64,000 nt of DNA from CAYUST01 sp041908765 (GCA_041908765.1 JAYREU010000009.1:1-64000), one strand, 5' to 3'; counted from the first letter of the stretch, positions 30,313 through 41,232 are shown. Notes: a model not told the origin generated them from the letters alone. Translations and numbers: made by a program.

Positions 30313-31503
30313 ATGATAGGTAAAAAACTTTCTGAGGTCGGAATTAGCGACATACTAGCATTGATTACTAACTCTGTCAGTGAAGGAAAAACGATAGATT
30401 TCAAAGGAATGTATTGCCTTGATTCACCCCGCCAAAAATGAGAATTCCTTGCAGATATTTCTTCATTCGCGAACACAAGTGGATGAAATCTAATATTTGG
30501 CATAAAGGAGGATGAGGGAATTGCAAAAGAGATAACACCTTTTGAGATTGATGATATTGATGCCGAAAAACAGAAAATTGAAAGTATTGTTAGAGATGGT
30601 ATAAGTCCAAGAATAAATATTGATCCGCAGTTTATTGAAGTGGAGAGCAATAAATTTATTTTAGTGATTTGAATTTCCAAAAGCTGGAACTCTCCCAATA
30701 GGGTCGTATTTACTTGAGACTCAAAAACAAAAGACCAATTCTTCGCAAGAAATTCATCAGGGAGATACCAGCTTGATGTATTAGAACTCAGAAATGCATT
30801 CATGCTTTCCGAAACACTGACTGATAAGATTCAAAACTTTAAAATGAAGAGAATCGGAAATATTATTGCAGAGGATACTCCGATTCCTCTCTTTAAGTGA
30901 GGAAAAACTGTTCTTCATATTATTCCGCTGGAATCTTTTTCTCCAAATTTTAGCATTGATATTTCTGAGATACACCAAAACCCTACTGAATTACTACCCT
31001 TTTGGCTGAACGGATTTGAGCATAGATTAAATCTAGAAGGGTTACTAACATTTTCTTCCGTACCAGATAAAACCAATCGTTCATATGTACAGCTCTATAG
31101 AACAGGTATTATTGAGGCAGTGGATGCTCGATCTTTGAGTGATGAAAGGTCTCAAAAGGGTTGAAAGAAACTTATTCCCCATACTTTATATGAATCACAA
31201 CTATTGGAACTTCTAAAAAAGAACTTGAGTCTTTTACAAAAACTTCAAGTTAATCCACCGTTATTTATTTTTCTTTCACTTATAGGCGTGAAAGATTTTG
31301 AAATGCCAATAGCAAATGCAGACCCTTTCGACAGATCATATCCAATTGATCGTGATATCTTAAGCCTACCCGAACATTTACTACAGAGCTATGACGAAAG
31401 ACCTGAAGATATCCTGCGTCCTATGTTTGATTTAATTTGGAATGCGTGTTGACGTGAAAGCACAACTAATTTCGATGAAAATAATAACTGGATTGGAAGA
31501 TAG
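30313..31503 (+). CDS. AlbA_2 (Schlafen-like) domain protein
   Basis: 396 aa with seven UGA-glycine codons. The N-terminal 130 residues fit the AlbA_2 domain: GKTIDFKGMYCL, then GEFLADISSFANTSGGNLIFGI, the signature stretch with FANTSGG. The C-terminal 250 residues (LHIIPLESFSPNF, LIGVKDFEMPIANADPFDR) are not recognised. AlbA_2 proteins are often linked to transcription control or phage defence, but function is rarely shown. Under the standard code it would be invisible, as no ORF longer than 82 codons remains on this strand. Confidence 0.85.
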
Positions 31504-31549
31504 ATAGTGCGTAGATAAGATTCTTTTTATTATATGGACACCTATAACT

Positions 31550-32098
31550 ATGTCCCTCACCCTCACCTACTTCGTCCACGGAACCACAAATGATAATCTC
31601 AATGGCATCTCGTCAGGTTGGTATAACGCAGAACTTTCCGAATTAGGAATTCAACAATCAAGAGATCTCAAAGAACAAACTAAAGATAAAGTTTTTGATG
31701 TTATATTTTCTTCCGACCTCCAAAGAGCATCTGAATCAGCACTCCTTACGTGGTGAGGTGGGAACACACCTATATTTCATGATCCAAGACTCAGAGAGTG
31801 TAACTATGGCGATTTCAATGCACAATCTTCTGCAATCGTAGAACCGTTACAAGAAAAATATATCTACGAGAGATTTCCTAATGGCGAGAGTTATGAGGAC
31901 GTCAAAGAAAGAGTTGCAGATTTTGTAGCATTTCTGCAAAAAGAGTATGCAGGCAAACACGTTGCAGTGGTTGCACACAAGGCACCTCAGCTCGCACTCG
32001 ACGTACTCCTGGCAGGCAAAACATGGGAGCAAGCATTTGCAGAAGATCGAAGACATACTAAAGCACGACAACCAGGACGGGAATATACTATTTCTTAA
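31550..32098 (+). CDS. Histidine phosphatase superfamily protein with altered RHG motif
   Basis: 182 aa with one UGA-glycine codon (LTWGGGN). The fold is recognised by the N-terminal TYFVHGTTNDN, IFSSDLQRASESA (second Arg region), RLRECNYGDFN and the C-terminal VAVVAHKAPQLALD. The normal LxRHGxT motif appears as FVHGTT, with the catalytic histidine kept and the preceding arginine absent. The C-terminal His is in VAHKAP. Family members dephosphorylate sugar phosphates, nucleotides or proteins; the missing Arg may lower or change activity. Confidence 0.8.
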
Positions 32099-32124
32099 TT
32101 TTTTCACTTTCCTTTTTTTGTATA

Positions 32125-32745
32125 ATGAAGAGAAGAAGAAAATCTAAAAAAGTATCCCCAAATTTTGCCTATGAGATAGGATTTATTTTATTTATGATTT
32201 TTTTGTTTCTTCTCGGTCTTCTCTTTCAAAATAATCCAGGATATCTCCTCATTATTGGAATTTTTTTATTAATTGGGGGGTATATAATATACAAAAGAGT
32301 GAGGTATGCATCGATTTGTAGAATGTATGAAAATGATAGTTTTGAGAAGATATGCGCATTACAACCTTATGAATTTGAGAAACATTGTGCTGATATACTG
32401 TGACTGCTGGGATATAGTGAGATACACCTCACACCAAGTCATAAAGATGATGGTGTGGATATCTGGTGTAGAAGAAATGGTCAACAATTCGCCATTCAAT
32501 GTAAAAGATATAGTCATGCGACATCAGTAACCGTAGATCAAATGAAAGCTTTGTATTGATCCTCCCAACCACAATGAGCACAGGGAATAATGATGACAAC
32601 AGGGAAATGTACATTACCCGCCACAGAGTTTGCCAAAAAAAATGGTATACAAATCTGGGATGGAGAGAAGTTCAAAAGTGAGTTTATTCACTTGTGTCAT
32701 ACCCCGCCTACCTTTCGCGAATGGATTAAAAAGAATTATATTTAA
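32125..32745 (+). CDS. Membrane-anchored Mrr-like restriction endonuclease domain protein
   Basis: 206 aa with three UGA-glycine codons. A basic N-terminus (KRRRKSKKVS) is followed by two transmembrane helices (about 20-40 and 45-60). The C-terminal nuclease domain begins PYEFEKHCADIL and has DDGVDIWCRRNGQQFAIQC followed by KRY, the D...QxK core of Mrr-type PD-(D/E)xK nucleases. Mrr enzymes cut modified foreign DNA. Membrane-anchored versions are known but little studied. It lies 26 bp after the phosphatase gene. Confidence 0.85.
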
Positions 32746-32900
32746 ACCCCCTTTATCAGACGCTCCCATCTGCTTTTCCCCAATCCTATTACCCTAGACA
32801 ATCATTTCCAAAAGAGTAGCAAAAGGAGAGTAACCACTTCCCCCTTTACTAACCCCCCACCTTTGACTACAATACACGTATTCATTTTTCAATTTCTCCC

Positions 32901-34109
32901 ATGCTACAATATGCACTTCCAAAGAGACAAAAGAAATACTACCTCCTGCTCTGTATTGTCCTCATCGTCTGATGAGTTATCTGGACCTATATGTATCCAC
33001 CCGTGACCGAGCGCACGACGCAGATCGAAAAGGTGGCTCCTGTAGAGACGAAAACGGGAGACGTAGCTACAGGCGAACAAGCGAGTTTTTCTATCGTGGC
33101 TATTGCCAGTGGACTACAAGTGCCTCGAGGAGTAGTGCAAACATCTACGGAGAGATTGCTAGTCACAGAAAGACCGGGACGTGTGAGACAGATAGTCGGT
33201 GGTGTGCTCTATGCAGAACCGCTCCTCTCCTTGCCTGACATTAGTAGCAGCGAAGAAGAAGGACTGATGTCGATCGTCCTTGATCCCCAGTATCAAGTAA
33301 CTAACGACCGACTCTATCTGACCTATGCGTACAAAACTGCTGGCACGACCATGGTCAAGGTCGTGAGATATACCGATGCGGGAGATACGCTGACAGATCC
33401 CGTTGTGATACGAGATATGCTTCCTGCTGCCAAACGACACGCAGGGAGTGCGATTGCATTTGGGCCAGATGGCAAACTGTATATTACTGTCGGTGATGCG
33501 ACCGAGAGAACGCTTGCACAGTCACTTGATACCTTGCATGGTAAGATATTGAGAATCAATGCAGACGGGTCAATCCCTGCAGATAATCCGTTTACCTGAT
33601 CTGCTATTCGATCGTATGGGCATAGAAATAGCCAAGGTATCGCCTGGATGCGTGATGGTGCGATGTATGCATCTGAGCACGGACCGAGTACGTTTGATGG
33701 TCCTCCAGGTGGCGATGAGATCAATCGTATCGTAGCAGGAGCAAATTATGGATGGCCGGTCGTGAGTCATGAAGAGGAAGCACCAGGCATGCAAAACCCT
33801 ATTGCGATCTACACGCCTGCGATAGCACCCGCGTCATTGTTGATCTATCAAGGCGAGATGTTTCCCACGTGGAAAAATACGCTCTTCGTGGGTATGCTCA
33901 GGGGTGAAGGTATCTTGCGTCTCGTCATTGATCCACAAGATCCAGACAAGATTCTCTCTACTGAGAAGATCGTAGATGATCGTTATGGCAGAATTAGATT
34001 CATAGGTGAAGCACCCGATGGATCGATCTATTTCACGACCAGTAATCAAGACGGCAGAGGGAAAAATCGCCCCGAAAGTGATGTGATTTATCAGATAGTA
34101 CATAAGTAA
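32901..34109 (+). CDS. PQQ-dependent sugar dehydrogenase family protein (soluble GDH-like beta-propeller)
   Basis: 402 aa with three UGA-glycine codons, two inside the N-terminal membrane anchor (LLLCIVLIVGGVIWTYMY). The exported propeller starts FSIVAIASGLQVPRGV, and shows GSAIAFGPDGKLYITVGDAT, GHRNSQGIAWMRDG and EHGPSTFDGPPGGDEINRI, all typical of the Gdh-B/YliI family. These oxidise aldose sugars with PQQ in the periplasm or at the surface. PQQ synthesis is unlikely in such an organism, so the cofactor would have to be scavenged, or the protein binds sugar without redox activity. Confidence 0.9.
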
Positions 34110-34186
34110 GCAATAAAACAATTAAATGTTTTGCAAAACTAATGCGTAACCGTAGTATGCGTATTGTTTTATCGTATCACCCTTGT

Positions 34187-34585
34187 ATGAAACGGATTAT
34201 TTCTTACCTGAGTATCTTGGTTAGTCTCGCTGTATTGGATCGATTTCGGTTGGGGGTGGTGATGAAGCAAAAAATTAATCTTTGGTTGGGACACTTGATG
34301 AAGCCTGCTCTCTCGTTTGGTCCAGCATGAGCATGGTATGTGTGTTATGCTGGGGCTGTGCTCTACTTCGCAGTACTACCTGCACTCCAACAGCACAATC
34401 GACGTCTAGCAGTCCTCAATGGTGCGCTCCTTTGATGTATCGCCTATATGACCTATGACTTCACTAATCGGGCTACACTCAAAGATCGACCAGTAGCACT
34501 TGTCCTCCCTGATATCATTTGGGGAAGTGTCGTCACGGCGATAGTTGCATTCATCTGATACCACGTAGCTCTCAAATTCTTGTAG
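34187..34585 (+). CDS. DUF2177-family membrane protein
   Basis: 132 aa with three UGA-glycine codons. Four hydrophobic segments. The motifs VLDRFRLGVVM near the start, then GCIAYMTYDFTNRATLKD and PDIIWGSVVTAIV match my memory of DUF2177 (YDLTNxATL, DxxWG). The start at 34187 (MKRIISYLSIL) is chosen over 34142 because family members start close to the first helix. Function unknown. Confidence 0.85.
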
Positions 34586-34619
34586 TATTCATTTCGCTTT
34601 ATTCCTCATTTTTTCATAC

Positions 34620-35003
34620 ATGTCACACAAGACAACCAAAATTCTTTTTCGAATCACGACTATTCTCGTGTTCATCACTACTTTTCCTAGTGCGTTTATG
34701 ATCACCAATCCTGCTACCAAAGAGGCGATGATGCATCTCGGAGTAGGTGCTGATTGGTTTATTTGGACGCTGGAGATTGGGAAAACGCTGGGTGCACTCA
34801 TCCTCATCTTGCCACAGATCAAAGGAAGACTCAAAGAGTGGACCTATGCTGCCTTTGGTATCGACTTCATCGCTGCGTTCATTGCTCTGCTCAGTGTAGA
34901 TGGTTTCGGTCAGGCGCGATTTGTGTTACTGTTTATAGCGGTGTTGTTGGTATCTTATACGACCTATACCAAACTCAACCCACATAAAATACCGCTCTAC
35001 TAA
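34620..35003 (+). CDS. DoxX-like membrane protein
   Basis: 127 aa with four transmembrane helices (about 7-26, 46-64, 74-92, 98-115). LGVGADWFIWTLEIGKTLGA and the RLKEWTYAAFGIDFIAAFI region fit the DoxX-like family of small quinone-related or unknown membrane proteins. 34 bp after the DUF2177 gene, probably the same operon. No UGA codon is used. Confidence 0.8.
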   Translation: MSHKTTKILFRITTILVFITTFPSAFMITNPATKEAMMHLGVGADWFIWTLEIGKTLGALILILPQIKGRLKEWTYAAFGIDFIAAFIALLSVDGFGQARFVLLFIAVLLVSYTTYTKLNPHKIPLY

Positions 35004-35033
35004 GACATTTTTATTATTATTTTTCTCCTACTC

Positions 35034-35465
35034 ATGGCACAACTTACCTTCTCAACAACCATCAATGCTCCCGTCTCCAAGGTATGGACAACAATGCTAG
35101 ATCATCCGACCTACGAAGCTTGGACCAAAGCATTTGCAGAAAACTCCACCTATGACGGAGATCGAACTGAATGATCGCAAATAAAGTTTCACGATGGAAC
35201 TGGTAATGGTGGCATGTTGGCGATGATTGCCAAAAACGACCTCCATCACTATATTTCTATCAAACATCTCTGAGAGATTGGTCCAGATCAAGAAGTAACC
35301 TATTCCCAAGTTGAAGCATTTGAAAATTATAGCTTTACGCAGATCGATGAGACAACTACCAAACTCGATATTGAACTCACTGGCTTACCAGATGAGTATA
35401 GTGAGATGTTCAATGAGATGTGGCCAAAAGCATTGGTGGCATTGCAAGAGTTGTGTGAACAATAA
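35034..35465 (+). CDS. SRPBCC (START-like) domain protein
   Basis: 143 aa with two UGA-glycine codons (RTEGSQIKF, HLGEIGPD). It starts AQLTFSTTINAPVSKVWTTM, the usual opening of AHSA1/SRPBCC proteins, and ends in the long C-terminal helix (MFNEMWPKALVALQELCEQ). The fold binds hydrophobic ligands; the specific ligand is unknown. Same operon direction as the genes on both sides; a second and third SRPBCC gene occur at 36409 and 43798. Confidence 0.85.
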
Positions 35466-35495
35466 ACAGATTATTTATCTATACAATCCATACGT

Positions 35496-36380
35496 ATGTT
35501 CACAACAAAAGAACTTATCACAAACATCATAAAAATCTATGGCGAGAAAGAAAAATATGAAATGCAAAAACATATTTGTGACTTTCATGATGATAAGGGA
35601 AAATATATCGGAGATTATTTTAATCTTTTTATTCAAGAAAGAATAGACAATCAAGCACCAAAAATGTATCACATTGGATGACCATACGATCTTATTTCCA
35701 AAAAAGCACCACAAAGAGCAACGGTGTATCAAAATGGGGAGCTGCTCATCAATCAAGATATTACGCATGAGATAAACGTGAGAACTGCTGCTATGAATTT
35801 CGTTATATTAAGTTTACTTGGCATCACAGACCTTTCTCATAAGAAAGTGTTATTGTACTGATCTGGTAATGTATGAAAAGAATTTCTAAAACTACTCAAA
35901 GAGTATGATTGAATGGTGAATGTCATGGATTATAGTAACACAAAAGGTCCAAATAAGGAGTTCGAGGCACTATGAACAAGTCTTGGTATCACCTGTAATT
36001 ACTTCATGTGAAGTTCATTGCAGGAGTATGACCTAATCGTACTTCTTACAAACTCTAGAACTCACGTCATTACGAAAGAGTTATTTTCTACGGTTAAAAA
36101 TACTGCCATCATAGCTAGTTTTATTGGTTCTCAGCCAGTATGAGAATTGGAATGATGCATCTATAATAAGGATGTACAAGTAATCATAGATCGAGATCAA
36201 ACATTAGTGTATGCAAAGGATTTATGAGAGCAAATAAAGAGCGGTGATATTTCTTGAGATACAATACTCACCATCGGGGATCTCTTGCAAGGGAAAAAAC
36301 CAAGTGTAGGAAAACCTATTATCTACAGATCTACAGGTGCGCCCATGCAGAGCCTAGCTATTGTGCAATTAATCTCTTAA
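35496..36380 (+). CDS. Ornithine cyclodeaminase/mu-crystallin-like protein
   Basis: 294 aa, opened by about ten UGA-glycine codons out of roughly 28 glycines, one of the highest densities in the window. The Rossmann motif is VLLYGSGNVGKEFL, in which two of the three glycines are UGA. The C-terminal ending (GDLLQGKKPSVGK, then IIYRSTGAPMQSLAIVQLI) is the family signature. Family members use NAD(P) on amino acids or bind thyroid hormone; substrate cannot be inferred. The 30 residues upstream of the N-terminal domain look complete. Confidence 0.8.
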
Positions 36381-36408
36381 CAATTTTTAATTATTCCTAT
36401 TATTTTTC

Positions 36409-36864
36409 ATGACTAAACTTACCGTCTCTACCAAAATATATGCTCCACTTGAGCATGTACGAAATTGTATGCGAAATCCTGATCACATCACCCATCGAGC
36501 ATTTGCTGATGAAGCAACGCGACATTGTCCATGGGCCAAGTGATCTGAACCGAAAGTAGGAGAAATCTTTACCACCCGTATGGAAGCCAAAGATGGAAGT
36601 TTTGGTTTTGACCTTGTAGGACAATATACTATCGTTAATCCTATGAGTAGTTTTTCTTATACAATGTGATCGTATGAAAGAGATGCAGATTTTGTGCCTG
36701 CTGGTCGTATCGTGGATGTCTTGTTTCAAGAAGATGGCTCGTGTGGATGCGTCACCGTCACGGAGACCTTTGATGCCGAGGAAGTACATAGTGATGAGAT
36801 GCAACTAGCATGACGACAAGCTATTTTGGAAAATTTCAAGAAACATGTGGAAGGAGGAGCTTAG
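36409..36864 (+). CDS. SRPBCC/AHSA1-like protein
   Basis: 151 aa with three UGA-glycine codons (WAKGSEPKVGE, TMGSYERD, LAGRQAILENF). It starts TKLTVSTKIYAPLEHVRNCM, with HITHRAFADEATRHCPWA after it, matching the common AHSA1-like opening. The C-terminal helix is QAILENFKKHVEGGA. Convergent with the PLD gene at 12 bp. Function unknown. Confidence 0.85.
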
Positions 36865-36876
36865 GCAAACAAATGC

Positions 36877-38160
36877 TTAATCAATTCAATCACTGTATAG
36901 CTTCTCTATATGCGCTTTGACTGGATTGTAGCTAAGTTGTGATTGTTCAGTGACCAAACGTGCATGTTGTATATCTTGCAAGAATTGTTTTTCTAGATCT
37001 TGAAGAACGTGCTTCATTTTTGGGTCTCAGGACGTTTCTAAGACAGCACATACTTCTCAATGATGTAGTGTAGAAAGAGAGTTCATATTTGCAGATCCTA
37101 TCAAGACTTTATCATCAAAGATAAAAGCCTTTGCATGCAAACCTTCATTATAAAGGTATACTTCTAGATTATCGCATCATTGAGTCGCATCTAGTATGGA
37201 TTGTATTGTTTTTTTGTTGGTGTCATCTTGGAGATCAGCCTGCATAGGTATCATCAATTTAACTTCCTTACCGTCAATTACTTGCTGTATAAGTGTTTTT
37301 GTAATGTCCTTATCTCACAAGTATGCTATCTGAATTCGTATCCTTTTCTTTGCTTGGGACATAAGATCAATGATGGATTGCTGAATATTCAGTTCTCCAA
37401 TGAATCGCTCTCTTTTGGCACGATCCCAGTGTAAACTATTTTTTACAACTTTTAATGAAAGTTCTTTTTTCTGTTCTGTTCTTTCCTGTTGATGTACTTT
37501 GTTTCGTGATTCCTTTTTGTAATTATGTAGATCATCTGAAAATCAATCTCCTGATAACATCAACATATACCCACGTCGATGTTGATAGTGATCGCCTATA
37601 TTCATGTCGCCTACAAAGACGACTTCATGGGTAGTTTTACCATCGATAATTATGTATTTCGCATGATTATTAAAATTTCTTAGCCTCTGAGATCATCTGG
37701 GACCACCAAAGTCCTTGCCATCACGAAGTTCGATATTGGGGTGTTGCTTAAGTAATGTATGAAATTTACTTTCCAAAAATGTACTCCCTTCTCCATAATA
37801 ATATGATCATAGCATATCCTTAAAAATTTGAATATGTACCCCTCTATCTGCAGCTTCTAAGATATGCTTTGCAAACTCATTTCATATAGTATCGTCATGC
37901 CATTCAAACATTGCTATGTCTACATTTACTTTTGCTGAATCAATTGCAAGCATTATGTGTTGGAAAGCAACACTATTATCCAATAAATCAATAGAATCTA
38001 AAACTCCATGTGAGTATGGTATTTCTGCGTAGTGCTTCACTGTTGGTTGTTGCTGAAAACAGTCATGGATTTTTTTACCCGTAAAACATACTACCAATGT
38101 GGTGAGCACAGGGAGCAGTATTTTTTTAAATTTTGATGAGGTATGTTGTGAAAGTTTCAT
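36877..38160 (-). CDS. Phospholipase D superfamily protein (cardiolipin-synthase-like)
   Basis: 427 aa with nine UGA-glycine codons. Two HKD motifs are present: NNHAKYIIIDGKT in the first half and GLHAKAFIFDDKVLIGSANM in the second. Residues about 13-30 are an N-terminal membrane anchor (ILLPVLTTLVVCFTG). The family makes cardiolipin or cuts phosphodiester bonds; the two-HKD layout with an anchor suits a cardiolipin synthase. It is divergent from the 38336 regulator and shares its upstream region. Confidence 0.88.
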
Positions 38161-38258
38161 GACTTATTATACATATTTTTAGTAATATAACAATTTTTTT
38201 AGTGTTTTTTATTTATCCGATTGAACTATAGAATTGTTTACTCATCCCCCATAAAGAT

Positions 38259-38286
38259 TTGCTTTTTGAAAAAATTATCATATACT
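38259..38286 (+). promoter_or_regulatory. Promoter of the winged-helix/PRTase gene
   Basis: TTGCTT (38259-38264), a 16-bp spacer, TATACT (38281-38286). Transcription would start near 38293, inside the palindromic region described next. Confidence 0.65.
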
Positions 38287-38290
38287 ATCT

Positions 38291-38324
38291 ACTGTATACA
38301 CTATATAGTATACTGTTTACAGTA
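38291..38324. promoter_or_regulatory. Candidate operator upstream of the winged-helix/PRTase gene
   Basis: TACTGTTTACAGTA (38311-38324) is a perfect 14-bp palindrome. Two GTATAC copies (38294-38299 and 38308-38313) lie upstream, and a second TACTGT occurs at 38290. The cluster overlaps the predicted transcription start and ends 11 bp before the ATG at 38336, so a bound protein would block expression. Autoregulation by the encoded winged-helix protein is an inference. Confidence 0.5.
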
Positions 38325-38335
38325 ATAAAGTAACT

Positions 38336-39352
38336 ATGACCACCTATCGCCCCACCACCTTACAAAAAATACTTCATCACTTTACCCAAGGTGAACGTTT
38401 GGGAGTGACTCAACTAGCACAGCTCACCGGTCTTAGTAGGGCAATATTGCATAGGTACATCAAGGCACTCCTCGACCAAGGAGACCTTGAAAAAGTAGGC
38501 GAGGGACCCCAAGCTAAGTACTGTCTAAAGAATACATCGAAAATACTACAAACCAAAGACAAAAGCGAACGCTCAGCATTGCCCTACCAAGCAACCCAAC
38601 TCCTCAATGATACTTTCCTGAAGTATACCCCTCAAGGGACAGTTTTGCAGGGGCACTCTGGACTTATACGTTGGTGTGAGGCAAGGTGACTCGACCCTGT
38701 ACAAAAAGCTGAGAGTTATCTCCGCATTGCCAAGCATATTAACTCACTACGCAATTCGTGTGGTGTCCTGGATGCGACTAATGGCTTCAAAAAAAACATG
38801 AACAATAGTTCATTGGATAACATCTACTATGCGGATCAATATAAGCGGATGGATTTCGGAAGGGGAAAGCTTGCAGAAATGACCTTCTATGCAAAGCAAT
38901 CACAAAACCGTAAGGGTCTCCTCGCCTCTATCGCTCTGTTTCTCGATCAGCTCAGGTGTCTCATCCAGCACGAAAAGGTTGATGCACTTGCCTTTGTCCC
39001 AGCTACCATTACCCGTCAATGGCAACTTTTGCATATGCTTGATGAAGCACTACAAGATGTTAATTTGCCACGTATCACCATCAAAAAATTCTATGAAGGC
39101 TCCATGAAGATACCTCAGAAATCGCTCAAGAAACGTGAAGAAAGGATTGCCAACGCACAGCACACTATATATATCCGCGATGCTCAAGCAGGTACTTACC
39201 AAAAAGTCCTCCTCATCGATGACTTCGTCGGCTCAGGTGCTACCCTCAATGAAACTGCGAAAAAGCTCAAAAAGGAAGGTGTCAAAAAAGTCATTGGCTT
39301 TGCAATCGTAGGGAATATGGATATGAGTTATGATATCATTAATGAGATGTAG
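38336..39352 (+). CDS. Winged-helix regulator fused to phosphoribosyltransferase domain
   Basis: 338 aa with one UGA-glycine codon. Residues about 8-60 are a winged helix-turn-helix (GVTQLAQLTGLSRAILHRYI, then LEKVGEGPQAKYCL). Residues about 210-338 are a PRTase domain with the PRPP motif VLLIDDFVGSGATLNETA. This layout resembles PurR of Gram-positive bacteria, in which PRPP is an effector, and ComF-like PRTases. Whether this one responds to PRPP or is catalytic is not known. The promoter carries palindromic operator candidates. Confidence 0.8.
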
Positions 39353-39377
39353 AAAAGATTTATCTGCTGTATATCCC

Positions 39378-39656
39378 ATGGTTAAAAAACCAATAGTCGC
39401 TGGCACAATTCACGAACTGCCTGATGATATTGAAGCAACATTGCGTGCTCACCCAGATGTATTGGAAAAATGGAACACACTCACTCCCCTCGCTCGTAAT
39501 GAATGGATTTGCTGGGTAACTATAGTCAAGAAACCAGAAACCAGGCAAGAACACATTGATCGTCTCTGTGAAGATCTGCTCGGTGGCAAAAAAAGACCCT
39601 GTTGTCGACCAGGTTGCCCGCATCATAGAGAAAGTGCAAAGAAACGGTTCAAATAA
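39378..39656 (+). CDS. YdeI/OmpD-associated-family protein
   Basis: 92 aa. ELPDDIEATLRAHPDVLEKW, LARNEWICWVTIVKKPETR and EHIDRLCEDLLGGKKRP form the YdeI/OmpD-associated (bacteriocin-protection) domain. The ATG at 39378 (MVKKPIVAGT) is used; the ATG at 39330 lies inside the previous gene. The C-terminal Cys/His cluster (CCRPGCPHH) might bind metal. No UGA codon is used. Function is poorly known in the family. Confidence 0.85.
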   Translation: MVKKPIVAGTIHELPDDIEATLRAHPDVLEKWNTLTPLARNEWICWVTIVKKPETRQEHIDRLCEDLLGGKKRPCCRPGCPHHRESAKKRFK

Positions 39657-39693
39657 TATACCCAATTGCATACTTTATTATTTATATATCGTT

Positions 39694-39912
39694 ATGGAAA
39701 AACTTTCGTTGGAGCCTCACACACCAGCTGAATCCTCAGCTTCATTAAAACTTGCAGAAGTATTTGACCCCAAAAGAATGATAGCAAACATGAAAAGAAG
39801 AACAAATGAAGAAGTACTTCAGAGTATCCTCCTTGCCAAACACCATGATAAACTAAGAAAACAAGAAGCGGAAGTAACTACAGATGACCTTAATTTTAGG
39901 TTCAATTGGTAG
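39694..39912 (+). CDS. Small protein of unknown function
   Basis: 72 aa: MEKLSLEPHTPAESSASLK at the start, then a charged helical middle (KRRTNEEVLQSILLAKHHDK) and an RFNW end. No membrane segment or UGA codon. It fills the space between two recognised plus-strand genes with 37 and 28 bp gaps. Codon content looks like its neighbours. No family recognised. Confidence 0.55.
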   Translation: MEKLSLEPHTPAESSASLKLAEVFDPKRMIANMKRRTNEEVLQSILLAKHHDKLRKQEAEVTTDDLNFRFNW

Positions 39913-39940
39913 CAAACTTTGTTTTAACCAATCCACATAC

Positions 39941-40801
39941 ATGTCCCACAAAATTACCCCTTTCATTCGATGCGTCGACAATGCACAGCAAGTTGCTGAG
40001 TATTATGGTAGTATTTTCCCTGATGCTAAGATCATCAAGTCCAATCCTGTCGTAGTAGATATGGAAATTTTTGGGCAATCAATTGCGATGCTCAATGGAG
40101 GAAGCAATGATGGTGCAACCCTCACCCCTGCTATTTCATTTAGTTTATGGATCAGAGACCTTGACCTTACCAAAGAGATCTGGGACAAACTCAGCGATGG
40201 TGGCACCGTGATGATGGCATATGATGCCTATCCTCGAAGCAAAGCATACGGTCGATGTAATGACAAGTTTGGGGTGAGTCGACAAGTCATGTATGACGAT
40301 GGTGAAGGACGCACCACCCACAAATTAATTCCGAGTTTGATGTTCATAGGAGCAAATGATGGCAAAGCGAAAGAAGCGATGAGTAAGTATATCTCAATCT
40401 TCCCTGCAAGTAATCAAGGTGCCATCCATACCTATGGAGACATGGGCGGACCTGATAAACCAGACCATATAGCACACGCAGAGTTTACGCTGGTCAATCA
40501 ACTCTTCATCGCCATGGATAGCTGACTCGATCATAAGTTCAATTTCACGGATGGTATCTCACTTGCCATCTCCTGTGCAGACCAATCAGAAATTGATATG
40601 TATCGAGAAAAGCTTGCGCTCGATGGAGGGAGTGAAGGTCAATGCGGACGATGCAAGGATAGATACGGCGTGAGTCGACAGATTTTCCCCGTGCGACTTC
40701 CTGACGCATTGTTCCAAGAAGATAAAGTAAAAGCTGATTTTGCGATGCAAGCAATGATGAAGATGAATAAAATTGTCATTTCAGATTTGTACCCTATGTA
40801 A
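39941..40801 (+). CDS. VOC-superfamily protein, two PhnB-like domains
   Basis: 286 aa. The first domain starts MSHKITPFIRCVDNAQQVAE and has YYGSIFPDAKII. The second starts KLIPSLMFIGANDGKAKEAM and has YISIFP. Both fit the PhnB/3-demethylubiquinone-methyltransferase-like VOC family, often with the C-terminal CGRCKDRYGVSRQI. One UGA-glycine codon (AMDSGLDH). Such tandem forms usually lack proven enzymatic activity. The ATG at 39884 would overlap the previous gene. Confidence 0.88.
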
Positions 40802-40803
40802 GT

Positions 40804-41193
40804 ATGCACCAAGCAATACAAGACTATAATGACCTACTCACAGCAGAAGAGAAAGCGATATGCGAACTTTTGATGGTAGAAATAAATACACATCTACCGA
40901 GCGCAGAATCTAAAATACGACATAGAAATCCCGTGCGGTTTCTCGACGGAAATCCCGTAGTGTGATATAGCAAACAAAAGAAAGGAATTTGTTTACTTTT
41001 TCGAAGTGGGCAATCATTTGATGAGGCAGGACTCAAAGCCGAGTGAAGTTTCAAGGCTGCTCAGATATTCTATACGGCAAGTGATCAAATAGATAACCAA
41101 GATCTCATGCGTTGGCTGTGAAAAGCTAAGACTATCCAACGAGATTACAAAAATATAGTCAAACGCAAAGGCGTGCTGGAGAGAATAGTGTAG
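40804..41193 (+). CDS. DUF1801-family protein
   Basis: 129 aa with three UGA-glycine codons. RHRNPVRFLDGNPVVGYSKQ and KGICLLFRSGQSFDEAGL are the central family region (usually HGxPxFxxxGxxVxxY). The ATG follows the VOC gene's TAA after two bases, so translational coupling is likely. Function unknown, though the fold is related to iron-binding frataxin-like YdhG proteins in some annotations. Confidence 0.85.
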
Positions 41194-41232
41194 AACTAGC
41201 AACTTGTCTGAGAAATTTATTTATGGGAATGT

